Positions 28,264-37,570 of a DNA stretch of 64,000 nucleotides are shown one piece after another. Source of the DNA: CAKKQX01 sp963734595. GTDB lineage: Bacteria; Pseudomonadota; Gammaproteobacteria; Burkholderiales; SG8-41. The stretch covers positions 496,001 to 560,000 of the forward strand of contig CAVTHV010000037.1 in the NCBI GenBank assembly GCA_963734595.1, given 5' to 3'. Position 1 is the stretch's first letter. The number at the start of each line of letters is the position of its first letter. The notes under the pieces were generated by a model, which worked only from the letters and a program-made list of their open reading frames with translations, was not told the DNA's origin and did not search any database. The translations under genes were made by a program, and so were the position numbers.

Positions 28264-29286
28264 ATGCCCCACCAGATCACCATCAAACCGAGCAACCACG
28301 TTTTCACGGTCGATGAAGACGAGACCATCCTCGAAGCCGCGCTGCGCGAGGGTTTCGTCATCGCTTACGGCTGCCGCAACGGCGCCTGCGGCACCTGCAA
28401 GGGCAAGGTGCTGGAGGGCGCGGTCGATTACGGCACTTACCAGGAACACGCGCTGCCCGATGCCGAGAAAAAAACTCGGCTTCGCGCTGTTCTGCCAGGC
28501 CAGGCCGCTGTCCGACCTCGCCATCGAATGCCGCGAGATCGGCGCGGCCAAGGACATGCCGATCAAAATCCTGCCGTGCCGGGTGCAGAAAATGGAGCGG
28601 GCCGCGCCCGACGTCATGGTGCTGCACCTCAAGCTGCCGGCGAATGAACGCCTGCAGTTCCTCGCCGGCCAGTACATCGACATCCTGATGAAAGACGGCA
28701 AGCGCCGCAGCCTGTCGCTGGCCAATGCGCCGCACGACGACGCGCTGCTGCAATTGCATCTGCGCAACTACGGCGGGCCGTTCAGCGACTACGTGTTCAA
28801 CCGCATGAAGGAAAAGGACATCCTGCGCTTCGAGGGTCCGCTCGGCACTTTCTTCCTGCGCGAGGACAGCGACAAGCCCATCATCCTGCTCGCGAGCGGC
28901 ACCGGCTTCGCGCCGATCAAGGCCATCGTCGAGCACGCGATCCACAAGGGCATCCGGCGCCCGATGACGCTCTACTGGGGCGGGCGCGGCCCGCGCCGAC
29001 CTCTACATGAACGATCTCGCGGAAACATGGCAGCGCGAACACGGCATCCGCTATGTGCCGGTGCTGTCGGAGGCCGCTGCCCGAGGACCACTGGAGCGGA
29101 CGCAGCGGCTTCGTGCACCGCGCGGTGGTCGGGGATTTCCCCGATCTCTCCGGCCACCAGGTCTATGCCTGCGGCGCGCCGGTGATGGTCGAAGCCGCGC
29201 ACCAGGATTTCACCGCGCAGTGCAGGCTGCCCGAGAACGAGTTCTACTCGGATTCTTTTACGCCGGCGGCGCCGGCTTCGAACTGA
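28264..29286 (+). CDS. Ferredoxin-FAD-NAD(P)H reductase (CDP-6-deoxy-glucoseen reductase family), frame broken three times
   Basis: One-chain electron-transfer flavoprotein of about 339 residues. The N-terminal plant-type [2Fe-2S] domain has CRNGACGTCKGKV (about 38-50) and a fourth Cys in LFCQA; next come an FAD domain (RSLSLANAP) and an NAD-binding domain (LLASGTGFAPIKAIVEH, YACGAPVMV). It feeds electrons from NAD(P)H to a partner oxygenase or dehydratase that is not adjacent. Breaks are near 28475 (seven A where six fit), 28985 and 29075, all +1. The ATG at 28264 is preferred over 28243 because homology starts there. Confidence 0.88.
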
Positions 29287-29294
29287 CGGCGAAA

Positions 29295-29963
29295 ATGCTT
29301 CCGGATATGTCCCGGGATTCGCGTCACCGCATTTTCGCGCGGTCAGTCCTCCTCCTCATGCTGCTGGCCGCGGGCGGCTGCGTCGTCGTCAAAACTCACG
29401 GGGTCACCGAGGTGCCGATTGCCGCCGCCCGTGAACGGGCACCCGGCACGGCCGTGACGGTCGAGGGCATCGTTACCGTCGCTTCGGGCTCGTTCGACGA
29501 CGGTTTCGCGCTGCAGGATTCGAGCGGCGGGATCTACGTGACGCGCGCGCTCGGCAAGGCGGTGAAAACCAGCGACCGCGTGCGCGTGAGCGGCAAACTC
29601 GCCGCACCGAACAACCAGGTTGCGATCGAACCCGGCTTCATCGGTTTGACCGGGCCCGGTTCAGCGCCGGCGCCGCAGGAAGTCACCACCGGCATCGTTG
29701 GTCCCGCAACAGAGGGCAGGCTGATCGCCGTGCGCGGCAAAGTCGCGCGCGAAGTCGAAAGCGATCCGCCGTGGGGCTGGAAGATTTATCTCGACGACGG
29801 ATCGGGACCGTTGCTGGTTTTCGTTTCGGCCAAAACAAAAATCGACGTCAGCGGTTTGCGTGCGGGCCAGCTGCTGCGCGTGGTCGGATTCAGCGGGCGT
29901 TATGAACGACACACCGAACTGCTGCCGCGCATGTCGGACGACGTCGCGGCGACGTCGAACTGA
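29295..29963 (+). CDS. Putative OB-fold lipoprotein
   Basis: 222 residues with a basic leader and hydrophobic core (about 13-28) ending at AAGGC, a weak lipobox, so it may be lipidated at Cys29. The rest has two similar OB-fold-like halves: VTVEGIVTVASGSFDDGFALQD near 55-76 and IAVRGKVAREVES near 145. Such repeats bind nucleic acid or oligosaccharide in other proteins, but here the function is unknown. It starts eight bases after the reductase stop and is likely co-transcribed. A later ATG at 29307 is an alternative start. Confidence 0.65.
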   Translation: MLPDMSRDSRHRIFARSVLLLMLLAAGGCVVVKTHGVTEVPIAAARERAPGTAVTVEGIVTVASGSFDDGFALQDSSGGIYVTRALGKAVKTSDRVRVSGKLAAPNNQVAIEPGFIGLTGPGSAPAPQEVTTGIVGPATEGRLIAVRGKVAREVESDPPWGWKIYLDDGSGPLLVFVSAKTKIDVSGLRAGQLLRVVGFSGRYERHTELLPRMSDDVAATSN

Positions 29964-29973
29964 TCAGATCAAA

Positions 29974-30001
29974 TATAATCCGTTGTTTTTATTGATATTT
30001 C
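29974..30001 (+). repeat. T-rich intergenic motif, copy B
   Basis: Its first 18 bases, TATAATCCGTTGTTTTTA, are identical to copy A at 13435. It starts ten bases after the lipoprotein stop and before the convergent 3' end of the molybdopterin oxidoreductase gene. Confidence 0.6.
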
Positions 30002-30026
30002 TATGTAACCGAGCAATGCAGCCGGT

Positions 30027-30800
30027 CTACGATCCGCTGAACCAGTTGTAGCCCTGGTCTTCCCAGTAGCCGCCCGGATAGTCGTTGGTGACGAAGATGC
30101 GCGACGATGTGCTTCGGGATTCTTGAAGCCGAGCTTGGTCGGGCATGCGCAGCTTCATCGGAAATCCGTACTTCGGCGGCAGGATCTGGTCGGCGAAGCG
30201 CAGCGTCGAGCAGCGTCTGCGGATGCAGCGCGGTCGCCATGTCGATGCTGGTGTAGTAGTCGTCGGCGCACTTGAAGCCGACGTACTTGGCCGTCAGGTC
30301 GGCGCCGATGCGCTGCAGGAAAGTCGCGGAACGCGCACGCCGCTCCACTTGCCGATCGCGCTCCAGCCTTCGACGCAGATGTGGCGCGTGACCTGCGATA
30401 CCTGCGGCAGCGCGTAGAGCTCGGGCAGCGTCCACGGCTTCTTCTCCCGGACCAAGCCCGCAGAGCTCGAGCTGGTAGCCTGCCGCGTCGACCTGCGGCA
30501 CCTCGTCCTCGCCGTAGTAGGCGTTGAACGGAAACGGCTTGGTGATCGCGCTCTCCGGGATATTCCGGCGCGAGCCGGTTCGGGATCGAACAGCCACGCC
30601 TGCACGCGGTCGTTCCAGCGCGACATCGCCCGACAGCACCTTCTGCACGCCTTCGTCGTCGGTGAGCGTCGCAGCCGGACAGCAGCGTCAGCGCGCCGAG
30701 GCTCAGGCCCGCGCCTGAGGAACAGGCGCCGCTCGAGGCTCGCGATCTGCGGCGGACGCGAGCTGTCCGGCGAGGCCGCGTCTTGCATGTCATTCTCCAT
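30027..30800 (-). CDS. Molybdopterin-dependent oxidoreductase (YedY/sulfite-oxidase fold), many frame breaks
   Basis: About 250 residues when frames are joined. The N-terminus LERRLFLRRGLSLGALTLLSGC is a Tat-like twin-arginine leader. Core segments recovered in order are KPFPFNAYYGEDEVP, LPELYALPQVSQVTRHIC, VEGWSAIGKWSGV, KYVGFKCADDYYTSIDMA and a final GYNWFSGS. The Cys of HICVEGW is the expected molybdenum ligand. At least eight breaks, mostly extra single bases, occur within 770 bp. A GAGGAGG site precedes the ATG at 30800. The cytochrome b gene just upstream probably supplies or accepts its electrons at the membrane. The substrate is unknown. Confidence 0.8.
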
Positions 30801-30809
30801 GGGCCCTCC

Positions 30810-31427
30810 TCAGCGCGTCCGGTGATCATCGTCGGGAAGGTGCGCGGCACCAGCGACCACCATCACGACGTGCACCGACGACGAACAGCACGAGCAGCCG
30901 CCATGGCGAAGAAATGCACGCAGCGCGCGCCCTCGTAGTCGCCCATCAGCGCGGCCAGCCCGTGCAGCTGCACCGGCTTCCAGATCGCGAGGCCGGACAG
31001 CACCAGCACGCACGGCGCAGCAGCGATCAGCGCGAGATAGGCCGCGCGCTGCGCCGCGTTGTACACCGACAGGTCGTCGTGCGCAAGCCGGCCGCGCAGG
31101 GCGTCGCAGCACGTCGCGCAGCACGGCGCGTCGGCGACATCGGCAGCAGCTTGCGCCGGAAGTGGCCGGACAGCGATGCCGTAGGCGACGATAGACCAGG
31201 CCGTTCAGCGCGAGCAGCCACATCGCGGCGAAGTGCCACTGCAGCGCGCCGGCCAGCCAGCCGCCCAGCGTCAGTCGATCGGGAAAGCGGAAATCGAACA
31301 GCGGCGAGGCGTTGTAGATCCGCCAGCCGCTCGGCACCATCACCAGGATGGCCAGCGCGTTGATCCAGTGCGTCACCCGCACCGGCAGCGGGTGAATCCT
31401 GACGTACGAGGTTTCTGCCGGGGACAT
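30810..31427 (-). CDS. Cytochrome b561-type membrane subunit, several frame breaks
   Basis: About 200 residues with four membrane helices. Haem-ligand histidines are visible in RVTHWINALAILVM (helix 1) and QWHFAAMWLLALNGLVY (helix 2); later fragments include YLALIAAAPCVLVLSGLAIW and GARCVHFFAMAA, with HVVMV and the ending RTFPTMITGR. It would anchor the molybdopterin subunit and exchange electrons with quinone. Breaks are frequent (about one per 120 bp). The start MSPAETSYVRIHPLP at 31427 is followed directly by the first helix. It is separated from the oxidoreductase start by nine bases. Confidence 0.8.
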   Translation of the reverse strand: MSPAETSYVRIHPLPVRVTHWINALAILVMVPSGWRIYNASPLFDFRFPDRLTLGGWLAGALQWHFAAMWLLALNGLVYRRLRHRCPATSGASCCRCRRRAVLRDVLRRPARPACARRPVGVQRGAARGLSRADRCCAVRAGAVRPRDLEAGAAARAGRADGRLRGRALRAFLRHGGCSCCSSSVHVVMVVAGAAHLPDDDHRTR

Positions 31428-31478
31428 ATATGGTCCTCCATCACTCTTGCGGCAAACCGCGCAGAGCAAGCGCCGCTC

Positions 31479-32720
31479 TCATGCCGTTGGTCGGCGGTCA
31501 CGGTCCGCCCTTACAGGGCTCGTTTTGCGCCGGCCGCCGCTCATCTGCCTGATCTGCGCGACCGCCAGTTCCAGGCTCTCGCGGTAATGCCTGCGCGCGG
31601 CATCGCTGTTGCCGAGCTTTTCCTGCAGTTGCGCCAGCGCAAGGTGCGCCGCATAACCGGGTTCGATCGCAATGCTCGCCTCAAGATAACTCTGCGCCTT
31701 GCCCCACAGCTCCCGCGCCGCGCAGAGCTTGCCCAGCGTGAGCAGCAGCGCGGCATCATGGGGATGTTCTGTGAGCCAGCTTTCCGCGCGCTCGATCTGC
31801 TCGACCGACTCATCGCCGGGGCATTCGGCGTAAAGGCCGACCAATTCGCCGTCCCAGCTCTCCTTCAGGCCGCTTTCGATGATCTGGCGCGCCTGCGCGC
31901 AGTTCCCGAGCGAAATGAAGCACTGCGCCGCCACTGCGGCGATTCTGCCGTCGCGTTTTTCCGAAGCCGGAATTTTCTTCCAGGCCTCTTCGAGGGCGCG
32001 GCTGTCGATCACCTTGCGCCTCAGGTTTTCCGACAACGCGTGGCGCCTGATCTGCTCCGCCTGCCCGACGTCGAACACTTTGCGCTTTTCGAGCTGATCG
32101 ACAAGCGCGAGCACTTGATCCCAGTTCTTCGCCAGTTGCTGCGCCCTCAACTCCAGCCGCAGCACGGCAGTGTGTTTTCTCGGCAGGGCCTTGAGCAGGT
32201 TGAGCGCCTCATGGAAACGGCGGTGGTCGAGCAGCAGCTCCGCTTCGGTGACGGCTTTGACCGTCGCGTCTTCCGGCGTCAGCGCCGGGACCTGGGCCAG
32301 GTAGGCGTCGCGCCGGTCATAGGCGCGCAGCGCGTGCGCCGCGCGCGCCGCGACGATGGCGCCGATGCCCGCATGTTCAACGAGCCGGATCGAGTTCGCC
32401 GCGGCTTTCTCGGCCCTGGCATAGCGCCCGGCGAAGAAATCCTGCAGCGCTTCGGCCAGCGCGGCCTGCGCTTTGCGGTGATGGCGCGCGATGCGGTACT
32501 CGCGCACCCGCGCCGGCAGCCGCAGCGTGCCGGAGACGAGGCGGAGCAGCAGATGGCCGGCGATGAAACCGGTGAACAGCAGAATCAGCAGCAGATTGAG
32601 CGAGAGTTCGATGCGGTACGGCGGCAGCACCAGCAGCACGTAGCCCGCGTTGTAGTGCGCGGCGACGACCAGGCCCGCCGCCAGCGCGAACAGCGCAATG
32701 ATCCAGAACAGCGTTCTCAA
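31479..32720 (-). CDS. hemY: HemY: membrane-anchored TPR protein of the haem cluster
   Basis: 413 residues. Two N-terminal membrane helices (about 4-22 and 40-60) are followed by a cytosolic tetratricopeptide domain with motifs such as ALQDFFAGRYARAEKAA and ALLLTLGKLCAARELWGKAQSYL. This is the proteobacterial HemY (not protoporphyrinogen oxidase); it is needed for normal late haem synthesis in E. coli and is thought to scaffold haem enzymes. It is intact in one frame and follows hemX by 27 bp in hemC-hemD-hemX-hemY. Confidence 0.92.
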   Translation of the reverse strand: MRTLFWIIALFALAAGLVVAAHYNAGYVLLVLPPYRIELSLNLLLILLFTGFIAGHLLLRLVSGTLRLPARVREYRIARHHRKAQAALAEALQDFFAGRYARAEKAAANSIRLVEHAGIGAIVAARAAHALRAYDRRDAYLAQVPALTPEDATVKAVTEAELLLDHRRFHEALNLLKALPRKHTAVLRLELRAQQLAKNWDQVLALVDQLEKRKVFDVGQAEQIRRHALSENLRRKVIDSRALEEAWKKIPASEKRDGRIAAVAAQCFISLGNCAQARQIIESGLKESWDGELVGLYAECPGDESVEQIERAESWLTEHPHDAALLLTLGKLCAARELWGKAQSYLEASIAIEPGYAAHLALAQLQEKLGNSDAARRHYRESLELAVAQIRQMSGGRRKTSPVRADRDRRPTA

Positions 32721-32747
32721 TGCGGACCCGCAACAAAATCAGGAAAA

Positions 32748-33876
32748 TCAGCCGCCGGTTGCATCAGTTTCGGCCTTTTTGACATGCACGCTCAGCGGCC
32801 ACGTTCGCGTATCGCCGCGCGATAGCTTGCGCAGCGTCTCGAGCGCAGAGGAAATGTCCGGCATCTCGATGTTGATCTCGTTGTCGTTCAGGGTCTGCAG
32901 CGCAGCAACCGCGGTTGCGACCGGTTTGTCGTTCACATCGTAGTACTTGCCGAGCCATTCGCGCGCCGCCTTGAGATCGGCTTTGTAACTCGTCTGGTCG
33001 CGGGCCAGCAGCGCGAGCCGCGCGCTGACCAGGCGCAACTTGAGATTTTCGCGCAGGAAAAAGCTTTGCGACGGCGCGAGCAGCGGCACATCGGGCTTGT
33101 CCATGTTCTGGATGCGCACCAGCTGCTTCAATTGATCCCATACCTCGCGCCAGAAGCGTCTCCAGACACCGTCTGCCGGGCTTGGCGCAGCGGCAGCGGC
33201 CGGCTCGGGCAGCGGCCGCGCTTCCATCGCCAGCGGCAGCGTGTCGACCGCCGCGATGATGTTGTCGAGGCGCACGCTGAGGCCCACGGTATCGACGTAC
33301 GGCAGCGCCTTCAGGCGTTCGATATCGCGGTTGATGGCCTTGCGCAGCGGCGCGAGCTGCGGGCGTTCCATGCGCTGCAACCGCATATCCGCGTTCTGCA
33401 GCGCGATCAGCGCGCCCTTGACGTTGCCCGCGAGCTGCAGCTGCTGGCCCGCGAGCTGCAGCAACTGCTCGACCTCGGCAAAGGCCCACTCGTCGCGGTT
33501 GCGCGAAAGCTCCTGGTAGAGCGCTTCCAGCGCGATCTGCTGACTCTGCGATTCGGCGAGCTTGTTCTCCAGCACGCCGATCTTGACCTGGGCCTCGCTG
33601 GCGGCTTCACGCACCTGCTTCGCGACCAGCCGGCTTTCCTTGGCCTGGGTATCGGCTTCGGCAAGCCTCTTTGCAAGCTCCTGCCTGAGCGTGTCCATCT
33701 GCCTGCGGCTGTCGCTCCACTGCCAGGCGGACAGAGCCAGCGCCGCCAGCGCGATCAGCACCGCCAGAAGAAAATAGTTCCGCGAACCATTGCCTGCGCG
33801 CGGCGCGGGGTCGCTCGCGGCAGCGCTGCGGCACTTCGGCGTCGCGTTGTGCCTGGTCTTGAGAGGTCTCGTTCAT
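32748..33876 (-). CDS. hemX: HemX: uroporphyrinogen-III C-methyltransferase-like membrane protein, frame broken near 33828
   Basis: About 375 residues with a short cytoplasmic N-terminus (MNETSQDQAQRDAEVPQ), one membrane helix (about 38-58, YFLLAVLIALAALALSAWQW), a long coiled coil (about 62-125) and a helical C-terminal domain. Despite its historical name it lacks a methyltransferase fold; its role in haem biosynthesis is unclear. One extra base near 33828 separates the N-terminus from the helix. It lies between hemD and hemY. Confidence 0.9.
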
Positions 33877-33943
33877 CGGCGAACCATTATTGGCGCAGTC
33901 GATAGTATGCGAGCAAGCCCGATGGGCCGCAACACCGCGCGCG

Positions 33944-34726
33944 CTATCTGCTGCCGAAGTACTGTTCCACTTGTGCGATCAGTCCTTCGTCGCCCGGCCC
34001 GGTTTCGATCACGACGGTGAGTCCCAGTTCGCGCGCGGTCGCGGCGATGCGGGGATGCGGCGCAAACAGCGGGGTTTTTCTGAGCCAGGTCTGGCCGAGT
34101 TTGCCGATCATGTCGAACAGGTTGCGCAGCCCTTCGCTGCTGGTCACGGTGATGGCATGCAGCTCGTTGCGCGCCCAGGCTTTCATCAGCGGCGCGATGT
34201 CGAGATCGGGCTTGCCGCGGCGATAGCACTCGGCATATTCGACCCTGGCGCCGCGCGCGGTCAGCGTGTCGCCGAGCAGTTCACGCCCGCCCTCGCCGCG
34301 GAAAATGACCACGTGTTTGCCTGCAACGTCCTTGAGCTCCTGCAGCCCGAGCAGCGACTCGCTGTCGAATTTTGCCGACGGCACGACGGCATCGGTGACA
34401 CCGAAGTGCCTGAGTTCCCTGATGCTGCCGCGCCCGATGGCCGCGACCTTGAGTCCGGGCGGCAGCGCGCGCCGCGCGGTGATCAGGTTCATTGCCTTGT
34501 TCACCGCGTTGGGACTGATGAAAATCGCCAGGTCGAATTCGTCGAGCCGCTCGATCAGCGCGTTGAGCGGCTTCAGGTCCCCGGCGTCGAGAATTTCCAG
34601 CACCGGGAACAGGATCGGGTTGCCGCCCGCGGCGCGGATCAAATCGGCCAGCGGCTGCGCCTGATGCGCGGGGCGGGTAATGACGATGCCGCGTCCCGCC
34701 AGGACGCCGCGCTCAGCGGCGCTCAT
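33944..34726 (-). CDS. hemD: Uroporphyrinogen-III synthase
   Basis: Cyclises hydroxymethylbilane with inversion of ring D. 260 residues, intact. Family segments: GIVITRPAHQAQPLADLI at the N-terminus, DLAIFISPNAV near 90, and ITVTSSEGLRNLF near 185. The ATG at 34726 overlaps the 3' end of hemC by 14 bp, giving tight coupling of consecutive steps. Sequence conservation in this family is low, so the assignment rests on these segments and on position. Confidence 0.93.
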   Translation of the reverse strand: MSAAERGVLAGRGIVITRPAHQAQPLADLIRAAGGNPILFPVLEILDAGDLKPLNALIERLDEFDLAIFISPNAVNKAMNLITARRALPPGLKVAAIGRGSIRELRHFGVTDAVVPSAKFDSESLLGLQELKDVAGKHVVIFRGEGGRELLGDTLTARGARVEYAECYRRGKPDLDIAPLMKAWARNELHAITVTSSEGLRNLFDMIGKLGQTWLRKTPLFAPHPRIAATARELGLTVVIETGPGDEGLIAQVEQYFGSR

Positions 34727-35687
34727 GCGCAGCGCTCTCCTCGAGTGCGGCGAGGATTGCAGTGGCGCCCTGTGCCTTGAGTTTTTCCGCCAGCGCCGTG
34801 CCGAGCGCCTCGGCGTCGGCGGCCGGGCCTTCCAGCTCCGCGCGCGCCAGCCGTTTGCCGTCGGGCGAGCCGACAAAGCCGCGCAGCCGCAAGCGCTCGC
34901 CGCTGATTTCCGCGAAACCGCCGAGCGGCACGTTGCAGCTGCCGGCAAGCGCGCGCGACAACGCCCGCTCCGCGCTCACGCACGATGCGGTGGCGTGATG
35001 GTTGAGGGGCGCCAGCAGCCGGATCAGATCCTCGCGCCCGGCGCGGCATTCGATGCCAAGCGCACCCTGGCCCACCGCCGGCAGGCTTTCCTCGGGCGTG
35101 AGCAGCGCGGTAATGCGTTGCTCGAGATCGAGGCGCTTTAACCCCGCCGCGGCGAGAATGATCGCGTCGTATTGCCCTTCATCCAGTTTCCTGAGCCGGG
35201 TCTGCACATTGCCGCGCAACGGCTCGATGACGAGCCGCGGATAGCGGGCCCGCAGCTGGCTTTCGCGGCGCAGGCTGGAGGTGCCGACGCGGCCGCCCGC
35301 CGGCAGCTCGACCAGGCTTCGATAGCGATTGGAAACCAGCGCGTCGCGCGGATCGGCGCGCTCGGTGATCGCGGCAAGAGCGAATCCCGGCGGCAGGGTC
35401 ATCGGCACGTCTTTCACCGAGTGCACCGCGATATCAGCGCGGCCCTGCTCGAGCGCATCCTCGAGCTCTTTGACGAACAACCCCTTGCCGCCGATCCTGG
35501 ACAGCGAAGTGCCGAGCCTGCGATCGCCCTCGGTCGTCATGCCGAGAATCGAGATTTCGATTCGCGGATATAATGCCGCAAGCCGCGACTGGATATGATG
35601 TGCCTGCCACATGGCGAGCGCGCTCTCGCGCGAGGCTATCACCACGCGCCCGGGCAGCCCCGCTCCTGCACTATTGGCTATTACCAT
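34713..35687 (-). CDS. hemC: Hydroxymethylbilane synthase (porphobilinogen deaminase)
   Basis: Polymerises four porphobilinogen molecules. 324 residues. N-terminus VVIASRESALAMWQA; substrate-binding GGKGLFVKELEDALEQGRADIAVHS; the cofactor-binding cysteine is in LAGSCNVPLGG. The start at 35687 lies on the minus strand inside CATG, where the neighbouring plus-strand gene also starts, so the promoter of hemC must lie within that gene. A shorter start is possible (GTG before VIASRES). First gene of hemC-hemD-hemX-hemY. Confidence 0.95.
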   Translation of the reverse strand: MVIANSAGAGLPGRVVIASRESALAMWQAHHIQSRLAALYPRIEISILGMTTEGDRRLGTSLSRIGGKGLFVKELEDALEQGRADIAVHSVKDVPMTLPPGFALAAITERADPRDALVSNRYRSLVELPAGGRVGTSSLRRESQLRARYPRLVIEPLRGNVQTRLRKLDEGQYDAIILAAAGLKRLDLEQRITALLTPEESLPAVGQGALGIECRAGREDLIRLLAPLNHHATASCVSAERALSRALAGSCNVPLGGFAEISGERLRLRGFVGSPDGKRLARAELEGPAADAEALGTALAEKLKAQGATAILAALEESAAHERR

Positions 35688-36180
35688 GATATTTAATGAG
35701 TTTGTCAGACGCGTCTGGATCGCTGCGATTTTAGCATGTGTCGCCGCAGCCGCCGCGGCGCAATCCACAGGTGAGTTGCGCCTTGCCGATGACCTCGCGG
35801 CCGTCGCCCGGCAGGCGCGCGAATACCGCACCCCCATCATGATTGCCTTCACGCAGGCGAGCTGCAGGTACTGTGATGCCGCCAAGCGCGATTACCTGGT
35901 TCCTATGGACCGAAGCGCCGAACTGCGCGACAAAGTGATCATCATTGAAGTCGATATCGACAGCGAATCAACTCTGCGCGACTTCGGGGGACAGACCATC
36001 TCGCACCGGGAATTCTCGCAGCGCTACCAGGTGAAGAAGGTGCCCACGGTGATCGTGATGGACGATGGCGGCAGGCCGGTCGCCTCCCCCATCGTCGGCC
36101 TGATGGCGGAGGATTTTTATCGCCTCTACCTTCAGCAGGCGATCGATGAGGGGCTGATCAGGATGCGCGGCACGCGTTAG
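35686..36180 (+). CDS. Periplasmic thioredoxin-fold protein (SoxW/DsbE-like)
   Basis: 164 residues. Signal peptide about 1-25 (VWIAAILACVAAAAAAQ), then a thioredoxin-like domain with a CxxC site in ASCRYCDAAKRDYL and cis-Pro in KKVPTVIVMDDGG. It resembles SoxW-type or thioredoxin_2 proteins that reduce periplasmic disulfides. Its ATG at 35686 overlaps the hemC start on the other strand by two bases, and no clear ribosome site precedes it. It ends three bases before the convergent unknown gene. Confidence 0.85.
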   Translation: MIFNEFVRRVWIAAILACVAAAAAAQSTGELRLADDLAAVARQAREYRTPIMIAFTQASCRYCDAAKRDYLVPMDRSAELRDKVIIIEVDIDSESTLRDFGGQTISHREFSQRYQVKKVPTVIVMDDGGRPVASPIVGLMAEDFYRLYLQQAIDEGLIRMRGTR

Positions 36181-36183
36181 AAC

Positions 36184-36756
36184 CTAGCGGCACTCCTGCG
36201 CACCACCGCGTTCTTGCTTGCGCGCGGTGGCTGCGGCGTAGGAGGCCAGCTCGAACGACACGAACACGAGGTCCTTGCCGGCGTAGCCGGTGATTTTCGA
36301 TTCGCCGTTGCGCCAGGAGTACGTCGCGCCGCTGCTCTTCTCAGCCGGCCCGACCTGCGGCGCGCCGTACCGGGCGCCCACCGCCTGCATCACGGCGTCG
36401 AAATGTCCGATCTCGGCGGTGATCGAAAACTGCTGCAGTATGCCGTCCAGAAATTGCAGCCGGATTTCACGCGTTGCGATGCCGGCGATTTTTTCTTCGT
36501 GTGAGACGCAGGTGATGTCGGCGTACGGATCGTCGCGGCGCATGCAGCCGTAGCCGCGCCGGCCGAGATCGGGTTTCGCCGCCCCGCGTTCCCGCGCCTC
36601 GCGCAGCGCGCCTTCGATGTCCCTGAAATCGAGTTGCTGCGCGAGTTTGTTGTAGCCCGCGCCAAGCCGGATGTCGCTGAACGCGAACGGCTCCGCCGCG
36701 GCCGCCGGCAGGACAAAAACCATGATCAGCGCGACGATCGATGCATCAGCCTTCAT
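36184..36756 (-). CDS. Conserved hypothetical exported protein
   Basis: 190 residues from MKADASIVALIMVF, with a signal peptide ending at about PAAAAEP (residue 20). The mature part carries two cysteines, in YGCMRRDD and ITCVSHEE, that could form a disulfide, and pattern segments SDIRLGAGYNKLAQQLDF and SWRNGESKITGY. I do not recognise a family. It lies between the thioredoxin-like gene and the AlgR-type regulator, just downstream of the latter. Confidence 0.7.
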   Translation of the reverse strand: MKADASIVALIMVFVLPAAAAEPFAFSDIRLGAGYNKLAQQLDFRDIEGALREARERGAAKPDLGRRGYGCMRRDDPYADITCVSHEEKIAGIATREIRLQFLDGILQQFSITAEIGHFDAVMQAVGARYGAPQVGPAEKSSGATYSWRNGESKITGYAGKDLVFVSFELASYAAATARKQERGGAQECR

Positions 36757-36806
36757 GCGTCGGCATTCCGTCCCGAAACGAGCACGATCGGGCGCGGCAA
36801 TCGTTC

Positions 36807-37570
36807 TCACCGGCCGAATTCCCGCACCATGTGCTGCTGGCGCCGGCTCACCGCGATCTTCTCATCGCAACCTTCGAGCAATACCACCCATTGCCCCTCG
36901 ACGCTGTCGCCTTCGGCACGCTCGAAACCGCGGATCGCGTCGCGCGCCACCAGGCAGTTGCGATGCACGCGCACGAAGCGCTCGCGCATATTCCTGCTCG
37001 AGCGCGGTGAGCGATTCCTCGATCAGGTACTCGCGCTCCGCGGTGCGCACCGTCACGTACTTGAGCTCGGCCTTGAGATAGACCACGTCGCCGATGGCAA
37101 TCAGGTGGATTTTGCCGCGTTCCTGCGCGGAGAGGAACGCGCGCGCGGCCGGCTGCAACTCGCGCAGCACGCCGACGCTCGGGCGGCTTTGCCGAGCGCG
37201 CCCGCGAGAGCGCCTCCTGCAGCCGCGTCGGCGCGGATCGGCTTCAGCAGATAGTCGACCGCGTGCACTTCGAAGGCGCGGATGCGCGTAGGCATCGTAG
37301 GCCGTGGTGAAAATCACCGCCGGCGGCGGCTCGAGCTTCTGCAGGTGCTGCGCGGCTTCGATGCCGTCCATCTCCGGCATGCGGATATCGAGCAGCACCA
37401 CGTCGGCGGGCCGCGATGACAGCAGGTCCACCGCGGCCCGGCCGCTCGCCGCCTCGCCGGCGACCACGAGCGGCACGCCTGCGCGCAATCGGCGAGCAGA
37501 TCGCGCATGCGGCGCGCGCCGGCGCCTCGTCGTCGACGATGACGACCCATGACTGCGGCGCCTCGCTCAT
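36807..37570 (-). CDS. algR: LytTR-family response regulator (AlgR-like), about five frame breaks
   Basis: About 252 residues after joining frames. The receiver domain has WVVIVDDEAPARARM, the phospho-acceptor Asp in VVLLDIRMPEMDG and FTTAYDAYA, then FEVHAVDYLLKPI. The C-terminal LytTR DNA-binding domain has GDVVYLKAELKYVTVRT, YLIEESL, FVRVHRNCLVA and a final HMVREFGR. Frames run in the order expected for successive +1 insertions. Its ATG overlaps the kinase stop (ATGA). Partner of the AlgZ-type kinase; in relatives the pair controls surface traits. Targets here are unknown. Confidence 0.85.
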
